Below the pieces are notes generated by a model, which was not told the origin of the DNA, searched no databases, and was given only the letters and a program-made list of their open reading frames with translations. Shown piece by piece: positions 49,417-60,300 of a stretch of 64,000 nt of DNA. The stretch's first letter is position 1, and each line of letters begins with the position of its first letter. The translations under genes were made by a program, and so were the position numbers. The stretch is from Symbiodinium sp. CCMP2592 (lineage: Eukaryota; Sar; Dinophyceae; Suessiales; Symbiodiniaceae). The stretch covers positions 335,001 to 399,000 of the forward strand of contig CAJNDT010005423.1 in NCBI GenBank assembly GCA_905221615.1, given 5' to 3'.

Positions 49417-49437
49417 CCGTAGCCATTTTGGCTCAAG
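49416..49437 (+). other. Full-length spliced-leader relic, copy B
   Basis: All 22 positions of the dinoflagellate leader consensus are present: a first base A (the consensus allows A, G or T), then CC, then GTAGCCATTTTGGCTCAAG. It is followed by tactgcacctttgct, matching copy A. No spliced-leader RNA gene context (donor GT directly after the leader) is apparent; the base after AAG is T, followed by A. This reads as a reverse-transcribed leader-capped transcript. Confidence 0.92.
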
Positions 49438-49865
49438 TACTGCACCTTTGCTTGTCGGGGGGCAGCTGGTGGGCTCGGACTGTTCCTCCGAGAGAGCCCT
49501 GCCAGTTGTTCCAGCGGTGCTTGAGACCAATCATCCGCCGCCATTGTCCTTAAGTGGCCCTTGTAGCCTTCGTGGGGGAGCGTGTAATAGAGGCGACCGG
49601 CACGATCGAACACTATTTGCAGTCCGGCGACCTGGGGGCAGCAAGATCTTCCTCCTCAACCTGCGAACCGAGGGGTACGCAGACCTCTTCTCCGTCCTCA
49701 AGTTGAAACTTCTGGCGGAGCTTCACTTTCCGAACCACCACGCTGGGAGGGGGAGTGCCACGCCTGGAAGTTCGTGACTTACAGGGAGACCGAGAATAGT
49801 AACCACCGTGGTACAGTGGTACAGATGGACCCCAGAGGGGGGAAGAAGCCAAAGGGGAAGAAGGA

Positions 49866-50648
49866 ATGCGCCTATGCCGGCAAGGCGCGGGCATTTGTCA
49901 GCAAGGATTCCGCAAGGTGCACGAGAGATCTGATCCGGCATGTCGCTTCCATGGGTGCAGCGAGAAAGGGACGGGGAGCAGACCAGTAACCCAAGGCAGT
50001 CACCCGCCACCGCGAGAAGCGGGGGACACGCGAGCTCCGCAAGTTCCCTTCACGCACATGACCAGGTTCACGACAAAAAGGGGATTGGGTCTGCACTTCC
50101 TGCCTGGACCACTGGACAAGTGGGGGAAGAGAAAGATCTACAAGGAGAGCGAAGTCTGGATGGACCTCGAGACAGGCGAGCCGCTGAGCAACTTGGAAGC
50201 AGGGGAGTATGCCAAATACCGCGAACGCTTCGAAGAAAGGTGCAAAATAAGCAGAGCGGCGGACAAGCTAACCAAGATCGTGGACAAATATATGCCCAAG
50301 CTCGCCGACGAGACGCGAGCACGTGTCATCCGCTTCCCTCAAAAAGCTGGCTCACTACTCAAAAAGGCACGCCAAATCCGAAAGAAGCTTCGGAAGAGGC
50401 GCAAAGCAAAGGGGGCGACTACCTCAAGGCCGCAGACGCAAGCAAGCCAAGGCGAGACAACCGCAGTCGACTTGGGAGAAAGGTGTGACGAAGAGGACGT
50501 TGACTGGGGGAGCACGGACTCAGCGACTACCGGCACCGAGCCACACAACCAAGGTGGGGGAGAGGTACACCGAGATGAAGAAGGAGACGTAGCTTGGAAA
50601 AAGAGAGACCGCGTACTCCAAGCCGAAGCCCGCGGAGAAAGGCACTAG
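49866..50648 (+). CDS. Spliced-leader-tagged ORF family, copy B (260 aa)
   Basis: The frame is open from just after a TAA at 49800 and the first ATG is at 49866. Order: LCRQGAGICQQGFRKVHERS and ...PACRFH, a conserved C-x6-C-x14-C-x2-H spacing shared with copy A; TKRGLGLHFLPGPLDKWGKR; a charged central region with RAADKLTKIVDKYMPKLADE and TRARVIRFPQKAGSLLKKAR; a Lys/Arg block; and an acidic part (CDEEDVDWGS). The frame closes at 50648. The matching C-terminal tail lies in another frame (50594-50818), with RPRTPSRSPRR-type Arg/Pro/Ser repeats ending in NLSWQVQHVQEHMRSNRESR. Copy A shows the same net frame offset between its two ends. It begins about 430 bp after the leader relic. Function unknown; a nucleic-acid-binding retroelement protein is an inference. 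Confidence 0.65.
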   Translation: MRLCRQGAGICQQGFRKVHERSDPACRFHGCSEKGTGSRPVTQGSHPPPREAGDTRAPQVPFTHMTRFTTKRGLGLHFLPGPLDKWGKRKIYKESEVWMDLETGEPLSNLEAGEYAKYRERFEERCKISRAADKLTKIVDKYMPKLADETRARVIRFPQKAGSLLKKARQIRKKLRKRRKAKGATTSRPQTQASQGETTAVDLGERCDEEDVDWGSTDSATTGTEPHNQGGGEVHRDEEGDVAWKKRDRVLQAEARGERH

Positions 50649-50818
50649 GAAGGGAGCGACCACGCAGTCCGAGTCGCAGCCCGCGGGGGAGGAACAGACC
50701 GCGCAGCCCGAGCCACAGCCCGCAACGAGTTCGGCTTCAACCAAACTTGTCGTGGCAAGTGCAGCATGTACAAGAACACATGCGAAGCAACCGTGAGAGC
50801 CGTGAGCGCGACTTGTAA
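50594..50818 (+). CDS. Arg/Ser/Pro-rich C-terminal segment of copy B in a shifted frame
   Basis: This frame starts with repeated RPRSPSRSPR-like units and ends with a helix (VQHVQEHMRSNRE) that matches the end of copy A. It overlaps the 260-aa frame by 55 bases. Its relation to that frame, by frameshifting, splicing or decay, is not settled. RS-type repeats and a terminal helix suggest RNA or protein binding. Confidence 0.5.
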   Translation: MEKERPRTPSRSPRRKALGRERPRSPSRSPRGRNRPRSPSHSPQRVRLQPNLSWQVQHVQEHMRSNRESRERDL

Positions 50819-52229
50819 AAAGTTCAATGTGCGGGGGAAAAGGAACTAGGGGAGGCAACCTTTCTCTTTGTTGTTGCTACCTTGCGCCTACCCTAGTTCC
50901 CGAAGTTCTCCTTGGTACCCTTGCCGGGGGGATGCATACCTTTTGAGTGTAGCTCGAAGTAGCCACCGAATGTCTCTTATTCCTGCAGAAGCTCGAAGTA
51001 GCAACCGAAAGCCCAATTCAATTGCACTCGCCATCCTGCGACGTATGTTACCAACCACCACAATAGTTCAGCGCTTTCGCCGACTGTTTCCAAACTAGAA
51101 GAAATATTTCGACCGGCTTTTTTTCGTGTGAACGCGCGAGGGGGGACCAGCTACTGTTACTACTTGGCAATACTTTGTACACTACAAGCTGGCGAACCCT
51201 CGCCGAGTAGCCAAGGCAGCCCCACAAACCCACACTTTCTTGTTGACTCGCTATGGTCTTGATACGCCCTGTCCTCAGTTGCCAACCGTTGGGCATAGCA
51301 GGGGGGAGGCGTCTGGCGAAGGTACTACGGTGACGTTTTTTAAATATATGGGGGCCCGGCCAGCCGCACTGGCCACAGAGGTAGGAGGCCGGGACGCGGG
51401 CTAAAGTTCAGGGTCGGGGGATTTTCGCCAGACGTACTCTACCGCGCGTGCAAACCGTGGGGAACAGCCCCGTGCATTCGACCCCAATGCCTTTCTTCCA
51501 CCAACGCGTAAGAGAGAGGGGGGGCCTTGGCCCGGGTCTTCGGACCTATCCCTCGCGAAGCGAAGCGAAGCGAAGAGAGACAGAGAGAGAGAGCAACAAC
51601 AAACAACATTTTCACACTCCTCCAAAGTCCCCACTAAATATGGGGGGCCCTAGTGGCCGGGGGGTCTAACCAACCCCTCATGCCCGGCGGAAGAAGAAGA
51701 GCAACCGCGCCTCATCGGGAAGAGGGCATAGCAGACGAACGCGGACGCTCGGTGCGCGCTCGCGCGCGGGGGGCTTACCCCCTTGTCCGTATGCAAGCAA
51801 GAGAGAGAGAGAGAGAAAAAAAAAAGTTTGGTTAACCCCCTACACCATAGCCCTGGCGAAAGAAAGTTTGCGCCCCCCTCCACAACGGTCGGGGGCGCAC
51901 TAACGCGCGGGCAAGGGGAGCAATCCTCTTGCCCCTAACCCTAACAAAAGAAAGAAGGAGGGCTCAGACCCGTCCACTGACGACCCCAAAGCCTCTTCCA
52001 CCCTGATAGGGGGAATGGGGGGCCTGGGCCCGGCTCTGCGCGAGCAGACTCATCCTCCATGAACCCGAAAAGGGAAGGGAAGAGGTGTGATGCTTGCGAC
52101 GGCCATCAGGCTCACAGCTTCCCAAGAATCCCCCCGCAGCAGACGGACAACTGCCTAGTCAGTTACAGTCTTGCTCGCGGGTTTTCTCAGCTCGGACAGG
52201 ACGACAACACGGAATGCGGAGATTGTGGA
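50819..52229. other. GC-rich 3' part of the spliced-leader block, no ORF
   Basis: It contains a small direct repeat (agctcgaagtagc...accgaa near 50951 and 50989), a (GCGAA)n run at about 51552-51573, (GA)n tracts at about 51574-51592 and 51798-51815, and the right copy of the 44.7-kb repeat. I see no protein frame. Confidence 0.5.
51609..51697. repeat. Right copy of the ~89-bp direct repeat
   Basis: Aligned with 44712-44800 in the same orientation, about 6.9 kb apart. A (GA)n tract lies just upstream. Confidence 0.7.
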
Positions 52230-52520
52230 TGCTGAGGTCGCCAAGGTCGCTGTCCCTGTGTTAAGTGCCTACAGCAGAAGACATCGGCCTCAAGACTCGA
52301 CTACTGGAGGCTGTTGCTGACCACTCAGCGGCCGAAGCAAAAATCGCGAGCGCCAAAGATGCATCCGTTGGGAGCAATCTGGCTGAACGTGAGACGGTTC
52401 GGGAGACAGGTTGTCAAACGTCAGTTTTGACATGTCGAAGGCAGTCTACAGGCAGCAAAGCGGAAATGCAAGCCGAGTGAGCAGGAGTTCCAGGCCAAGC
52501 TGCAAGATGGATTGTTCAAG
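52230..52520 (+). CDS. Coiled-coil exon(s) downstream of the spliced-leader block
   Basis: Frames here read VDAEVAKVAVP (about 52227-52260), KTRLLEAVADHSAAEAKIAS and AKDASVGSNLAERETV (about 52290-52405), then FQAKLQDGLFKKVAL (about 52489-52530). The Ala/Glu/Lys helical character matches the exons at 45.4-46.8 kb. This suggests one gene interrupted by a large intron that now holds the mobile block. The gene is unnamed. Confidence 0.45.
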
Positions 52521-52530
52521 AAAGTTGCAC

Positions 52531-53780
52531 TTCGTTCCTGACATCGTGTAGCAAATTAGCAGAGCATATATGCTGTGACTCGTCGCAAAAGGCTCTAATG
52601 CATTCTCACGCCCGTCCGGCCCGTCTGTGCCGCGGGCACATTCTGCACCCGGTTCTTTGTTCGCATCCTTGCCGCCCTCCCTTTTCGCAGTTAAGCCCCA
52701 TGGTTTTCCGAGGCCAAGGTCCCTCGCTTTCTCAGAATCGGTGAACCCTTGACAACGCCAACTTCAAAACTGGTAGGCCGACATGGCTGCGATATCACTG
52801 GAACGGCGCAAGGAAACGACACCTTGAACTGACAGTCTGGTGATTGATGGCATTGAGCAGTCTTCACATCAGCCAAGTTCAAGGCAGAATGTCACACTCG
52901 TGGAATCGTAATCACGGGTTCGATCCCGCACCCTGGTAGGCTGAAGCTTCAGGGTCCTGCACATAGTCGTCGAACATATATGAGCAGAACCATACCGATG
53001 GCTTGTGTTGACCATCAGTGGTTCCATATGTTACCATCATGGTTACTAGAGGCATTCCGAAGAGAAAGGCGTCCCACATGTCATTATGTTCTGGAATTCG
53101 GTGCAGCCGAGCACGAGCTATACGTCTTACTCACTCAGAGCTTGGCGCTCACGGCCGACATGTCACTGGCAATTTGCTATGCGGCGGCTGCGGCGATGTT
53201 GACAGAGCGTCCTTCACGATGCCGAAGCAGCAACCTCGACTATGAACTATTACAGCTTGAAGTATGACGATGCCGCAAACAAACGCTGCAGGCACGTTTG
53301 TCTGTGCAGGCTAGATGTCACCATGCTCTGACTGCGTCTGTCGGGCATGCACCCTCCCTGCAGAGTTCTTGATGTGTTTTCCATCATATGTACAGTGCAT
53401 TCTCACGCCGCATGCTTCGAAACTGATGAACATGGCAGTTCACTCCACAAGTCCTGTGCAAGAATGAAAACTGTCGATGTTCATGAAGACGAAGTCGAAC
53501 TCGAAGGTCAAGCTAAATATGAAGATGCAGATGATGGTAGTAATAATAGGATGGTGATAGTGATGTTAGCGAGAATGAGACGATGGTTTTGTAAGAATGT
53601 GCATGGCAGACACCAGGAATTGCGCGCAAAGAACAGCACTGGCAGGATCTGCACGTGGATTTGCGTCCGGCCGCAGGCGTCGGGAAGCACAAAGTCAGAT
53701 GATAGCTCAGCAAAAAGTGAGCCCCACACGCCATACGCTTTTGCGGGTAGGTGACAGGGATTCTTGTAAACCTCCCGCTC
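52531..53780. other. No certain gene; one possible exon
   Basis: A short frame near 53218-53275 reads DAEAATSTMNYYSLK and could be an exon. Otherwise only overlapping ORFs without domains are present. A GGTTCGATCCC word at 52918 resembles a tRNA T-loop but no cloverleaf folds around it. Confidence 0.35.
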
Positions 53781-53784
53781 TGTG

Positions 53785-55990
53785 CAGATGGAATATGAAA
53801 TGGTTTTGGATCATCACAGGTTCGAACCGAATAATCCGCTGTGGTCGACGAAGAAATACCTGCCCGTGCGCTGGATGCAAAAACTTGCTCCGCGTGCCCG
53901 CGTGTCAGAGATGCTTAGCCATGTCATGAGTTTCCATCGTGCAGCCGGTCGAGATATGTCTGAGATGTGGTCATCGCTGTGGAGCAGATTATTTCAAAGA
54001 GTGATCGATGCTCATCGTGAGCGCCCAACCAGGCCATGCCGGAAAGCCTTGGAGGTGCTGAAACCGTCGAAGATGAGAAGATGATTTTGGAATGTATGCC
54101 AGGCTGCCAGACTCGAACGGTGGCACCGGGATCCCCTCCTCATCCTCCAGGATGCAGGAGGACGCAGTGCGTGCCACCCTGCAGATGGGAAGAGGAAGCA
54201 GCGAACACAGCATTCCCCCAACCCACGCACACACACACACAGCCAGAGGGAGATAGGGACAGAAAGGAGGAGAGAGCGATTGACAGATCAAGAAGGCTGA
54301 CTTGTGTGTTCTTTTGTGGCAGAAGGCTTGTGTTTGTCGAACGTTGCACTCGAGCCGCCCACCTACAATATCGTATTCTAGATGCTGTGACAGCGTCGGA
54401 GGGCATCCAATGAGAATCGTATCATCCTTCGTGCTTGTGATTGATTAGGACGTTACAAACACTGCTGTTGTCCATTCAGGGTGGTTCGCGACAGGTCTAT
54501 CTCCACTTCCGAGAGCATCTAGGTCTCGCGAAGCACGTCGTCGTCCATTCCTCAGCATCCAGAACTGTTTATGCAGCATGTGTTCCAGCATTGACCACTG
54601 CGGAAGTGTGATTGCCTCACAGGGGCTGTGTAGGACAGTCCTGCTGGAGTATCTCATTTCTCACGGTCTCTGCTCTTGGCTACAGCATGTCTTGATGCCT
54701 ACCTTCCGAGGTCCAACGCATGAAGTTGTTGCAATTGGCCGATGGCGACCTACAGCGGGAACTGCTTGCCTTGCAGGATGCCCAGGCAGAGCGGCAGCAT
54801 CTGCAATTTGTATCTTGAGGCACATCCAGACAAGCTATCTCAGAGCAGGGAACACTAGAATGGTAACGTATCTCATGCCCAGAATGGCGAAGACCACAAA
54901 TAGGCAGACAGAAACGGGAATAAGGAGGCATATTGACAGTTCGATATGTGCCTGGACGAACACACAGGTGTTTGTCGAAACGTGTTTGTGCGAACACGTC
55001 CATGCAAGATCAACTGAATGCACAAGTTTATCTTGCTGCTGCCAGTGCTTTGTTTATACACTTTACCGAAGCCGCTTCTCTCGTTTTCTCTCGGCGGTTG
55101 ATTCTCCTCAATGCCAAAAGGTACTCAGCGAACGTTTTTTCGTGCAAACCAGCAGCAAGACTTGTTGAATGGCTCTGCAGTGGTTCTTACTGGCCCCAAA
55201 AATACACAAATGCATGGTCGCCTCTTAGAGTCTTGGAGTTCAAGAGTCACCCGCGCTGATGTTATGAGGAGTTTGCTACCTTCGACTATCTAGTGGCATG
55301 TTCAGCCCGCAGCATCTACAGTGTGTGGTGCAGGGCCACTTGAATTCATTCTCGTCCACAAACGGGCAGCTGACTGCCACCAGGTTCTCCGCGAAACCTT
55401 GCAAGATGATGCACTGGATGCTGGCGCTGCCGTGAAAGAGCATGCCGTGGCCAATGCGGCTGCGGACATGGATCTACACTGTCTGCAGGCATCTTTTCAT
55501 CTTCTGGTTGGATTTCCAGTGTCGAGGGAGTGATTATAAGGCGTGGGCGAACAAATCCGGCGCGGACCTCTCCGAGCACATGGAGAAGTTCAGAGTCGCC
55601 CAGGTCATGCAAGTGGTAGAGGAGCATCTCGCACGCCCTTCGAACCATTCTTCGTGGACAGGAAGATGTGAGTGCGGTGCTGAAGATGCGCGAGGAGGCC
55701 TTCATACATAAAACGGTGCAGAACCATTTTGCTTTGCACGATGTTTCGCACATACCAGGATGCCTTGCATGCAAGGCCAACAAGTCGTCTTTGTCCTTGG
55801 CTACAGCCTATCTCACCGCGGCTTCACAAAGGGAGGCGTCTGAAGGTAACCTACTCCGCAGGAGCGATTTGGAATAGCCGAGCCTTCCTTTTCACCTTTC
55901 TGGCGCCTTCAGACACTTCCCAACCGTGAGCGCGAGATTTGCTCAGGAGGCACGAGTTGGAAGCGGCCAAGAATCAATCGACTCAGCTTG
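53785..55990 (+). CDS. Unidentified multi-exon protein with helical segments
   Basis: Protein-like + strand frames are MEYEMVLDHHRFEPNNPLWS and the following WMQKLAPRARVSEMLSHVMS (53788-53935), EVQRMKLLQLADGDLQRELL (about 54705-54765), HQVLRETLQDDALDAGAAVK (about 55378), WANKSGADLSEHMEKFRVAQ followed by VMQVVEEHLARP (about 55545-55640) and RHELEAAKNQSTQL (about 55950). They are mostly helical, with coiled-coil-like heptads. I do not recognise the family and cannot fix the start, stop or splice sites. They may be one gene or continue the coiled-coil gene to the left. Confidence 0.4.
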
Positions 55991-56422
55991 CTTCAGTCTG
56001 GACCTTGGCTTGGCTTGGCATGCCTGCTTCGGTGTTTGAAAAGCTCTAGCATCCGATCTAGACCTCTTGTGGATATTCTGTTTCGGGAGACAGCAACAAG
56101 TCTTCCCTCAAAGTTTGCCCGCCATCGCTTCCAGGGTTTCGGATAATCGGTCGGTGCATGTCGGCCCTCGCTGGAGGGCGAAATATGTGAAACACGCTGT
56201 TTTGGGGAATTCATGGTTGGATACGGGCGTCGCAATATCTTCGTGGACTATGCGCGGAATATTGGCAGCCGTTTACAAACTCTTCACAATGCATTCACAA
56301 GTATTGAAGTTACATGTCAGAAACCATCTCTGCGCATATCCCAGTCATTCCGAAAAAAATGCAGCCAGTGTGGCAGCCCGCCCGAGGTGGTACGCAAAGC
56401 GTGCATTTACGTGTGTGTGCGC

Positions 56423-56474
56423 ATACATATATATATATATATATATGCTCACCATATAGCTCACCCCCCCCCCC
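56423..56474. repeat. (TA)n tract and poly-C run
   Basis: An alternating TA run of about 22 bases, a short spacer and a run of 11 or more C. Both are simple sequence in non-coding DNA. Confidence 0.85.
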
Positions 56475-56689
56475 ATGACAGACCGTCGTGGGGAAGGGGA
56501 AGGGTGGCGTGCGTCCCCAGGCAGGGTCTGTCAACGGATAGGCGACAGACACTTCTCCCAAACTCAATTCCAAAATGTTCTTTTAGATGGTTTGCAATTT
56601 TTGGAAATTTCTTCACACGCATGCAGCGCTCCTAGTCCCAATCTTAATCTCAATTCTGCTCTTCGTACCACTATTACTGTTTGTAGATC

Positions 56690-56976
56690 TTAATTCTTGT
56701 ATCAGTGTTAGCATTAGTATTAGTTTTGTGGTAGTATTGATATTAGGATGTTTAGTATGAGTAATAGTATTCGAATTAGTATTACTCTTAGTATTAGCAT
56801 TAAGTATGTGTATTGATGTTAATAGTAGTAGTCGTCGTACTAGCAATAGTTGTCGCACAGCAGTAGTAGTGGTAGCATTAGTATTGGTATTTGTATTAGT
56901 ATTAGAATGAGTATTAGTATTAGTATTAGTGACTAGTATGAGTATCAGTATTAGTTTTAGTATTAAGTATGTGTAC

Positions 56977-57027
<51 letters not shown>

Positions 57028-57030
57028 CCG
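56690..57030. repeat. (AGTATT)n grading into (TAG)n
   Basis: About 340 bp of degenerate TAGTATTAGT words end in about 17 perfect TAG/AGT triplets (56978-57027). The LINE ORF begins 290 bp further on. Confidence 0.9.
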
Positions 57031-57319
57031 CCACAAGTGCTCAAGCGGCCGCGCTGAATGAGAGGTTTCGAACAGGCTTGGGGCGCAACTGCTGTGCTAG
57101 AGGTTCCAACCGGGCCCTTTTCTGAACAGTAAAGGTTTGTGCCTCCTTCTACGCCATGGTCCTCTCCCTTTTCTCACAGGAGCTGCTTTGAGCCGCCAGG
57201 TCCCAATTCCTGGGCCCAGACTCTGTTTAAAACATTGCAACACTGGGTAGGCGGTAGGGTTTCCACCTCCGCGCGGTGGAGGGAGTCATTAGGCTTCTGT
57301 CTCTTGACGAAAGTAGCGG
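57031..57319. other. Probable 5' leader of the LINE ORF
   Basis: No coding frame is recognised between the triplet repeat and the LINE ATG. An upstream ORF1 is not seen, so this element may be 5'-truncated. Confidence 0.35.
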
Positions 57320-60300
57320 ATGGCGCAATTGCCAGTGCACTCACAAAACTTTGCATCTCTTCGTAAGAATTCGTTCAAGACAGCATGTAGAAGGACAGTC
57401 CGTAGTGACGGGCCCGTACCATACCGAGGGCAGGTTCTGACACCTACCCTGGTTGATCGTCTGGGGGTACGCCCCCCACCCACTCGAAGAGAGCTTCAGT
57501 CACAGACTGCTGACTCCCCTGCATATGGCACAGCCTCCCGCAGGGCAGGACGGTTGGAAAGATCCATTCGAGTTATTTCGTGGAACGCGGGACACCTAGG
57601 CCAACAGCAATGGGGCGAACTCAAAACGTGGCTAGCAGCTGAAGCCTCTCATCACTGTGACGTCCTCATATTACAGGAAACGCACTGGACTGAGACCAGT
57701 GAATTCAGCGTTTCTGGGTGGTACTGTATCTCCTCAGCCTCGGAGTCTACCAAACCAAACACCCGGCCTAAACAAGCTGCGAAGCGTAACACTCGGCAAG
57801 AACCGCGAGCTCCATCCACGACTCGCGCTGATGGAGTCATGATCCTATTCTCGCCCAAGTTCGTCCCCAAGAGCTTACGCTGGAAGGAGTGGAGCCCGGG
57901 TAGGGTCTTAGAAGCTCGTGCAGACATTGCAGGTACTCGGCTGGTTGTTGTCGCGGTGTATCAACACGCTTGGTCTTCTGCCAAGACCATCCAGTCCAAT
58001 AAGGATGACCGTGCTAAGGTACTATCTGTCATGTCCAAGGTGATCAAGCAGGTGCCTAAGAGGGACTCCCTTATTGTAGCAGGTGATTTTAACACTTCCT
58101 TGCGTCCGAGCTCTCCATTGGTGGGAACGCACGTGAAGCCACCCACTGAGGACCGCCCTGACGAATCCAACTTGTTTAACCTGCTGCTCAGGTTGCGTTT
58201 GGTTGCCCTTAACACCTGGCAATGTGACCATATAGCTACCTTCTCACAAGGAGGAGTGGAGTCGCAAATTGACTTCATTCTAACCAAAGAATCTACGGCG
58301 GGAGGCAAAGCAAAAAGGTCAGCCCCCTGGGTGGACTGCCCGTTGGGAAGCTGGAAGAAAGGAGGGCATTACCCGCTTAAAGCTGACGTACCCCTCCAGC
58401 ATCACTGGCTGCTCCCATCCCATAAGCCCAGCACGCGCCGTTACGATTCACTAGCTCTACAGGCCTCGGTCAGAGAGGAGGACGAGACGGCAAAGGCACT
58501 GCACAGCTGGATAGCTTCCAGAATTGACACCTGCCAGGACCCCAAGGCATGGAATGCGTTGCTTTTGGAAGGTGCAGAACGCTTTTTTCCAAAAATTCCC
58601 AAACGAAGACCGATCCCGCTGGAGTTGGAAACCCGTCGCATGTGGCGGGCCCGCACCCATGACAGGGTTGCGAACACAGCTCCCTCAGCACAGCTGATCG
58701 AGTCACCTAAAGCAATGGCACAGCCTCCTAATCAGAACACGCCACGTCCGCCGGACACCGAAGCTGAGCTGGCGCAAGTGGCACACCGCCAGGCTGTGAA
58801 ACAAGCAAAGAAAGATAGGATTGCGAGTTTCATATCGGAGGTGGACGCGTGTCTGGCTGAAGGTGACCAACATATCTCCTTTCAGACCCTCAAAAAGCTG
58901 CAGCCTTGGCAGCCTGCGCGCAGAGCTCAGCTAAAGGACAACACAGGACATTTGCTGGGTCCAGCGCAGGAGCTAGCAGCCCTCAGGGACTATGCCAATC
59001 AGGTATTTGCGGCCCACCCTCCGTTACGGACAATGCATGGAGCTTTCCCTGTTTTGGAGCCGCCCAAACTAGCAGCTCACATACATTCCATCAAGCCTAA
59101 TAAAGCTGTTCCTGACGGAGCGGCACCTGCGGCTGTGTGGAGACTGTGTAGCGACATCGTTGCACCGATCCTCTCAAAACACGTAGCATCCAAGCAGGCC
59201 GAGGACAGCCTTGAATCCGACCTCGTAGACGCTGATCTCTGCTTAATTCCCAAGCCGGGCAAGCCCTCTGACAAACCAGCAAACTTGAGACCCTTGGGTA
59301 TCCTTAGACCTGACGCTAAGGGACTGGCGGGAGCGGCCAGAGAAGCGCTTCAACCACTGACCCTCTCGTTCCTCAAGCACATGCCACAGTTCGCTTATCT
59401 ACCAGGTCGGGGGCTGTCAGACGCGCTAGAACGCGTGGTGCATCACTTGCGTGAGGCTCGATCCCTGTTAGAACAGGCCCACCCCACGAGACATGCCTTG
59501 CAACAAGGCACACAGGCCCCAGCCTTAGTTGGCGGCCTCACCTTTGCTCTTGACCTAAGCCAAGCGTTTGACACAGTCTCTCGCCAAGAGATCATCGACC
59601 TTCTTCAGAGAGAAGGGGCCGATCAGGACACAGTCCACCTCGTTCAGGCTCTACATGACGGGTCTCGTTATGTCCTTCACGCGCAAGGAGATTCCACCTC
59701 TGTTGAAACCACAGCAGGCATAAAACAAGGATGTAAGCTCGCCCCCACTCTCTTCTCGTTCCTTACAGGTGACCTTTTCCGCTCTCTGGTTGACCTATTC
59801 GGTGCTGAGCAGGTCTTGAAATTTCTGACAGGATACGCCGATGATCTCACGCTCCATCGGACTATCCGCTCTGACAAGGACCTCAGGGCCATTCATGCGC
59901 TCATCGCAGCGTTACTTGAGGAGGTCCGCAAACACCGCCTACGAGTCAACATTAGCAAGTGCGTCATCTTGGTGAAGTTAGCGGGTAGAGAGTCCCAAAA
60001 CGTGATGAACAAACACGGCTGCTGGATCACAAACTCCAAGGGCGAGCAGGTTCGAGGATGGCGCATCGGGCCCAATAAATCGTTCCCCGCCTTCCAGTGG
60101 GTTTCCTGTAGCAAGTACCTGGGGGTTATGATCTCCTACAACAACTTCGAGCTGCAGACCTTGCATTACCGCATAGGGGAGGCAAAGCAAAAGCTGCATC
60201 AAGTCCGCCAATTCGTCTACAATCGTAGGTATGCGAGCACCATGTCGCGACTCAAGGTTTGGCAAAGCACAGTCCTGAGCACACTGACGACAGGCCTCTC

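Noticed and set aside
51930..51950. CCCTAACCCTAAC telomere-like repeat
   Set aside because: Only two units, not the usual dinoflagellate TTTAGGG form, and located among other GC-rich simple sequence.
52900..52940. tRNA-like GGTTCGATCCC word
   Set aside because: The T-stem does not pair fully with a seven-base loop, and no D-arm, anticodon stem or acceptor stem could be built around it.
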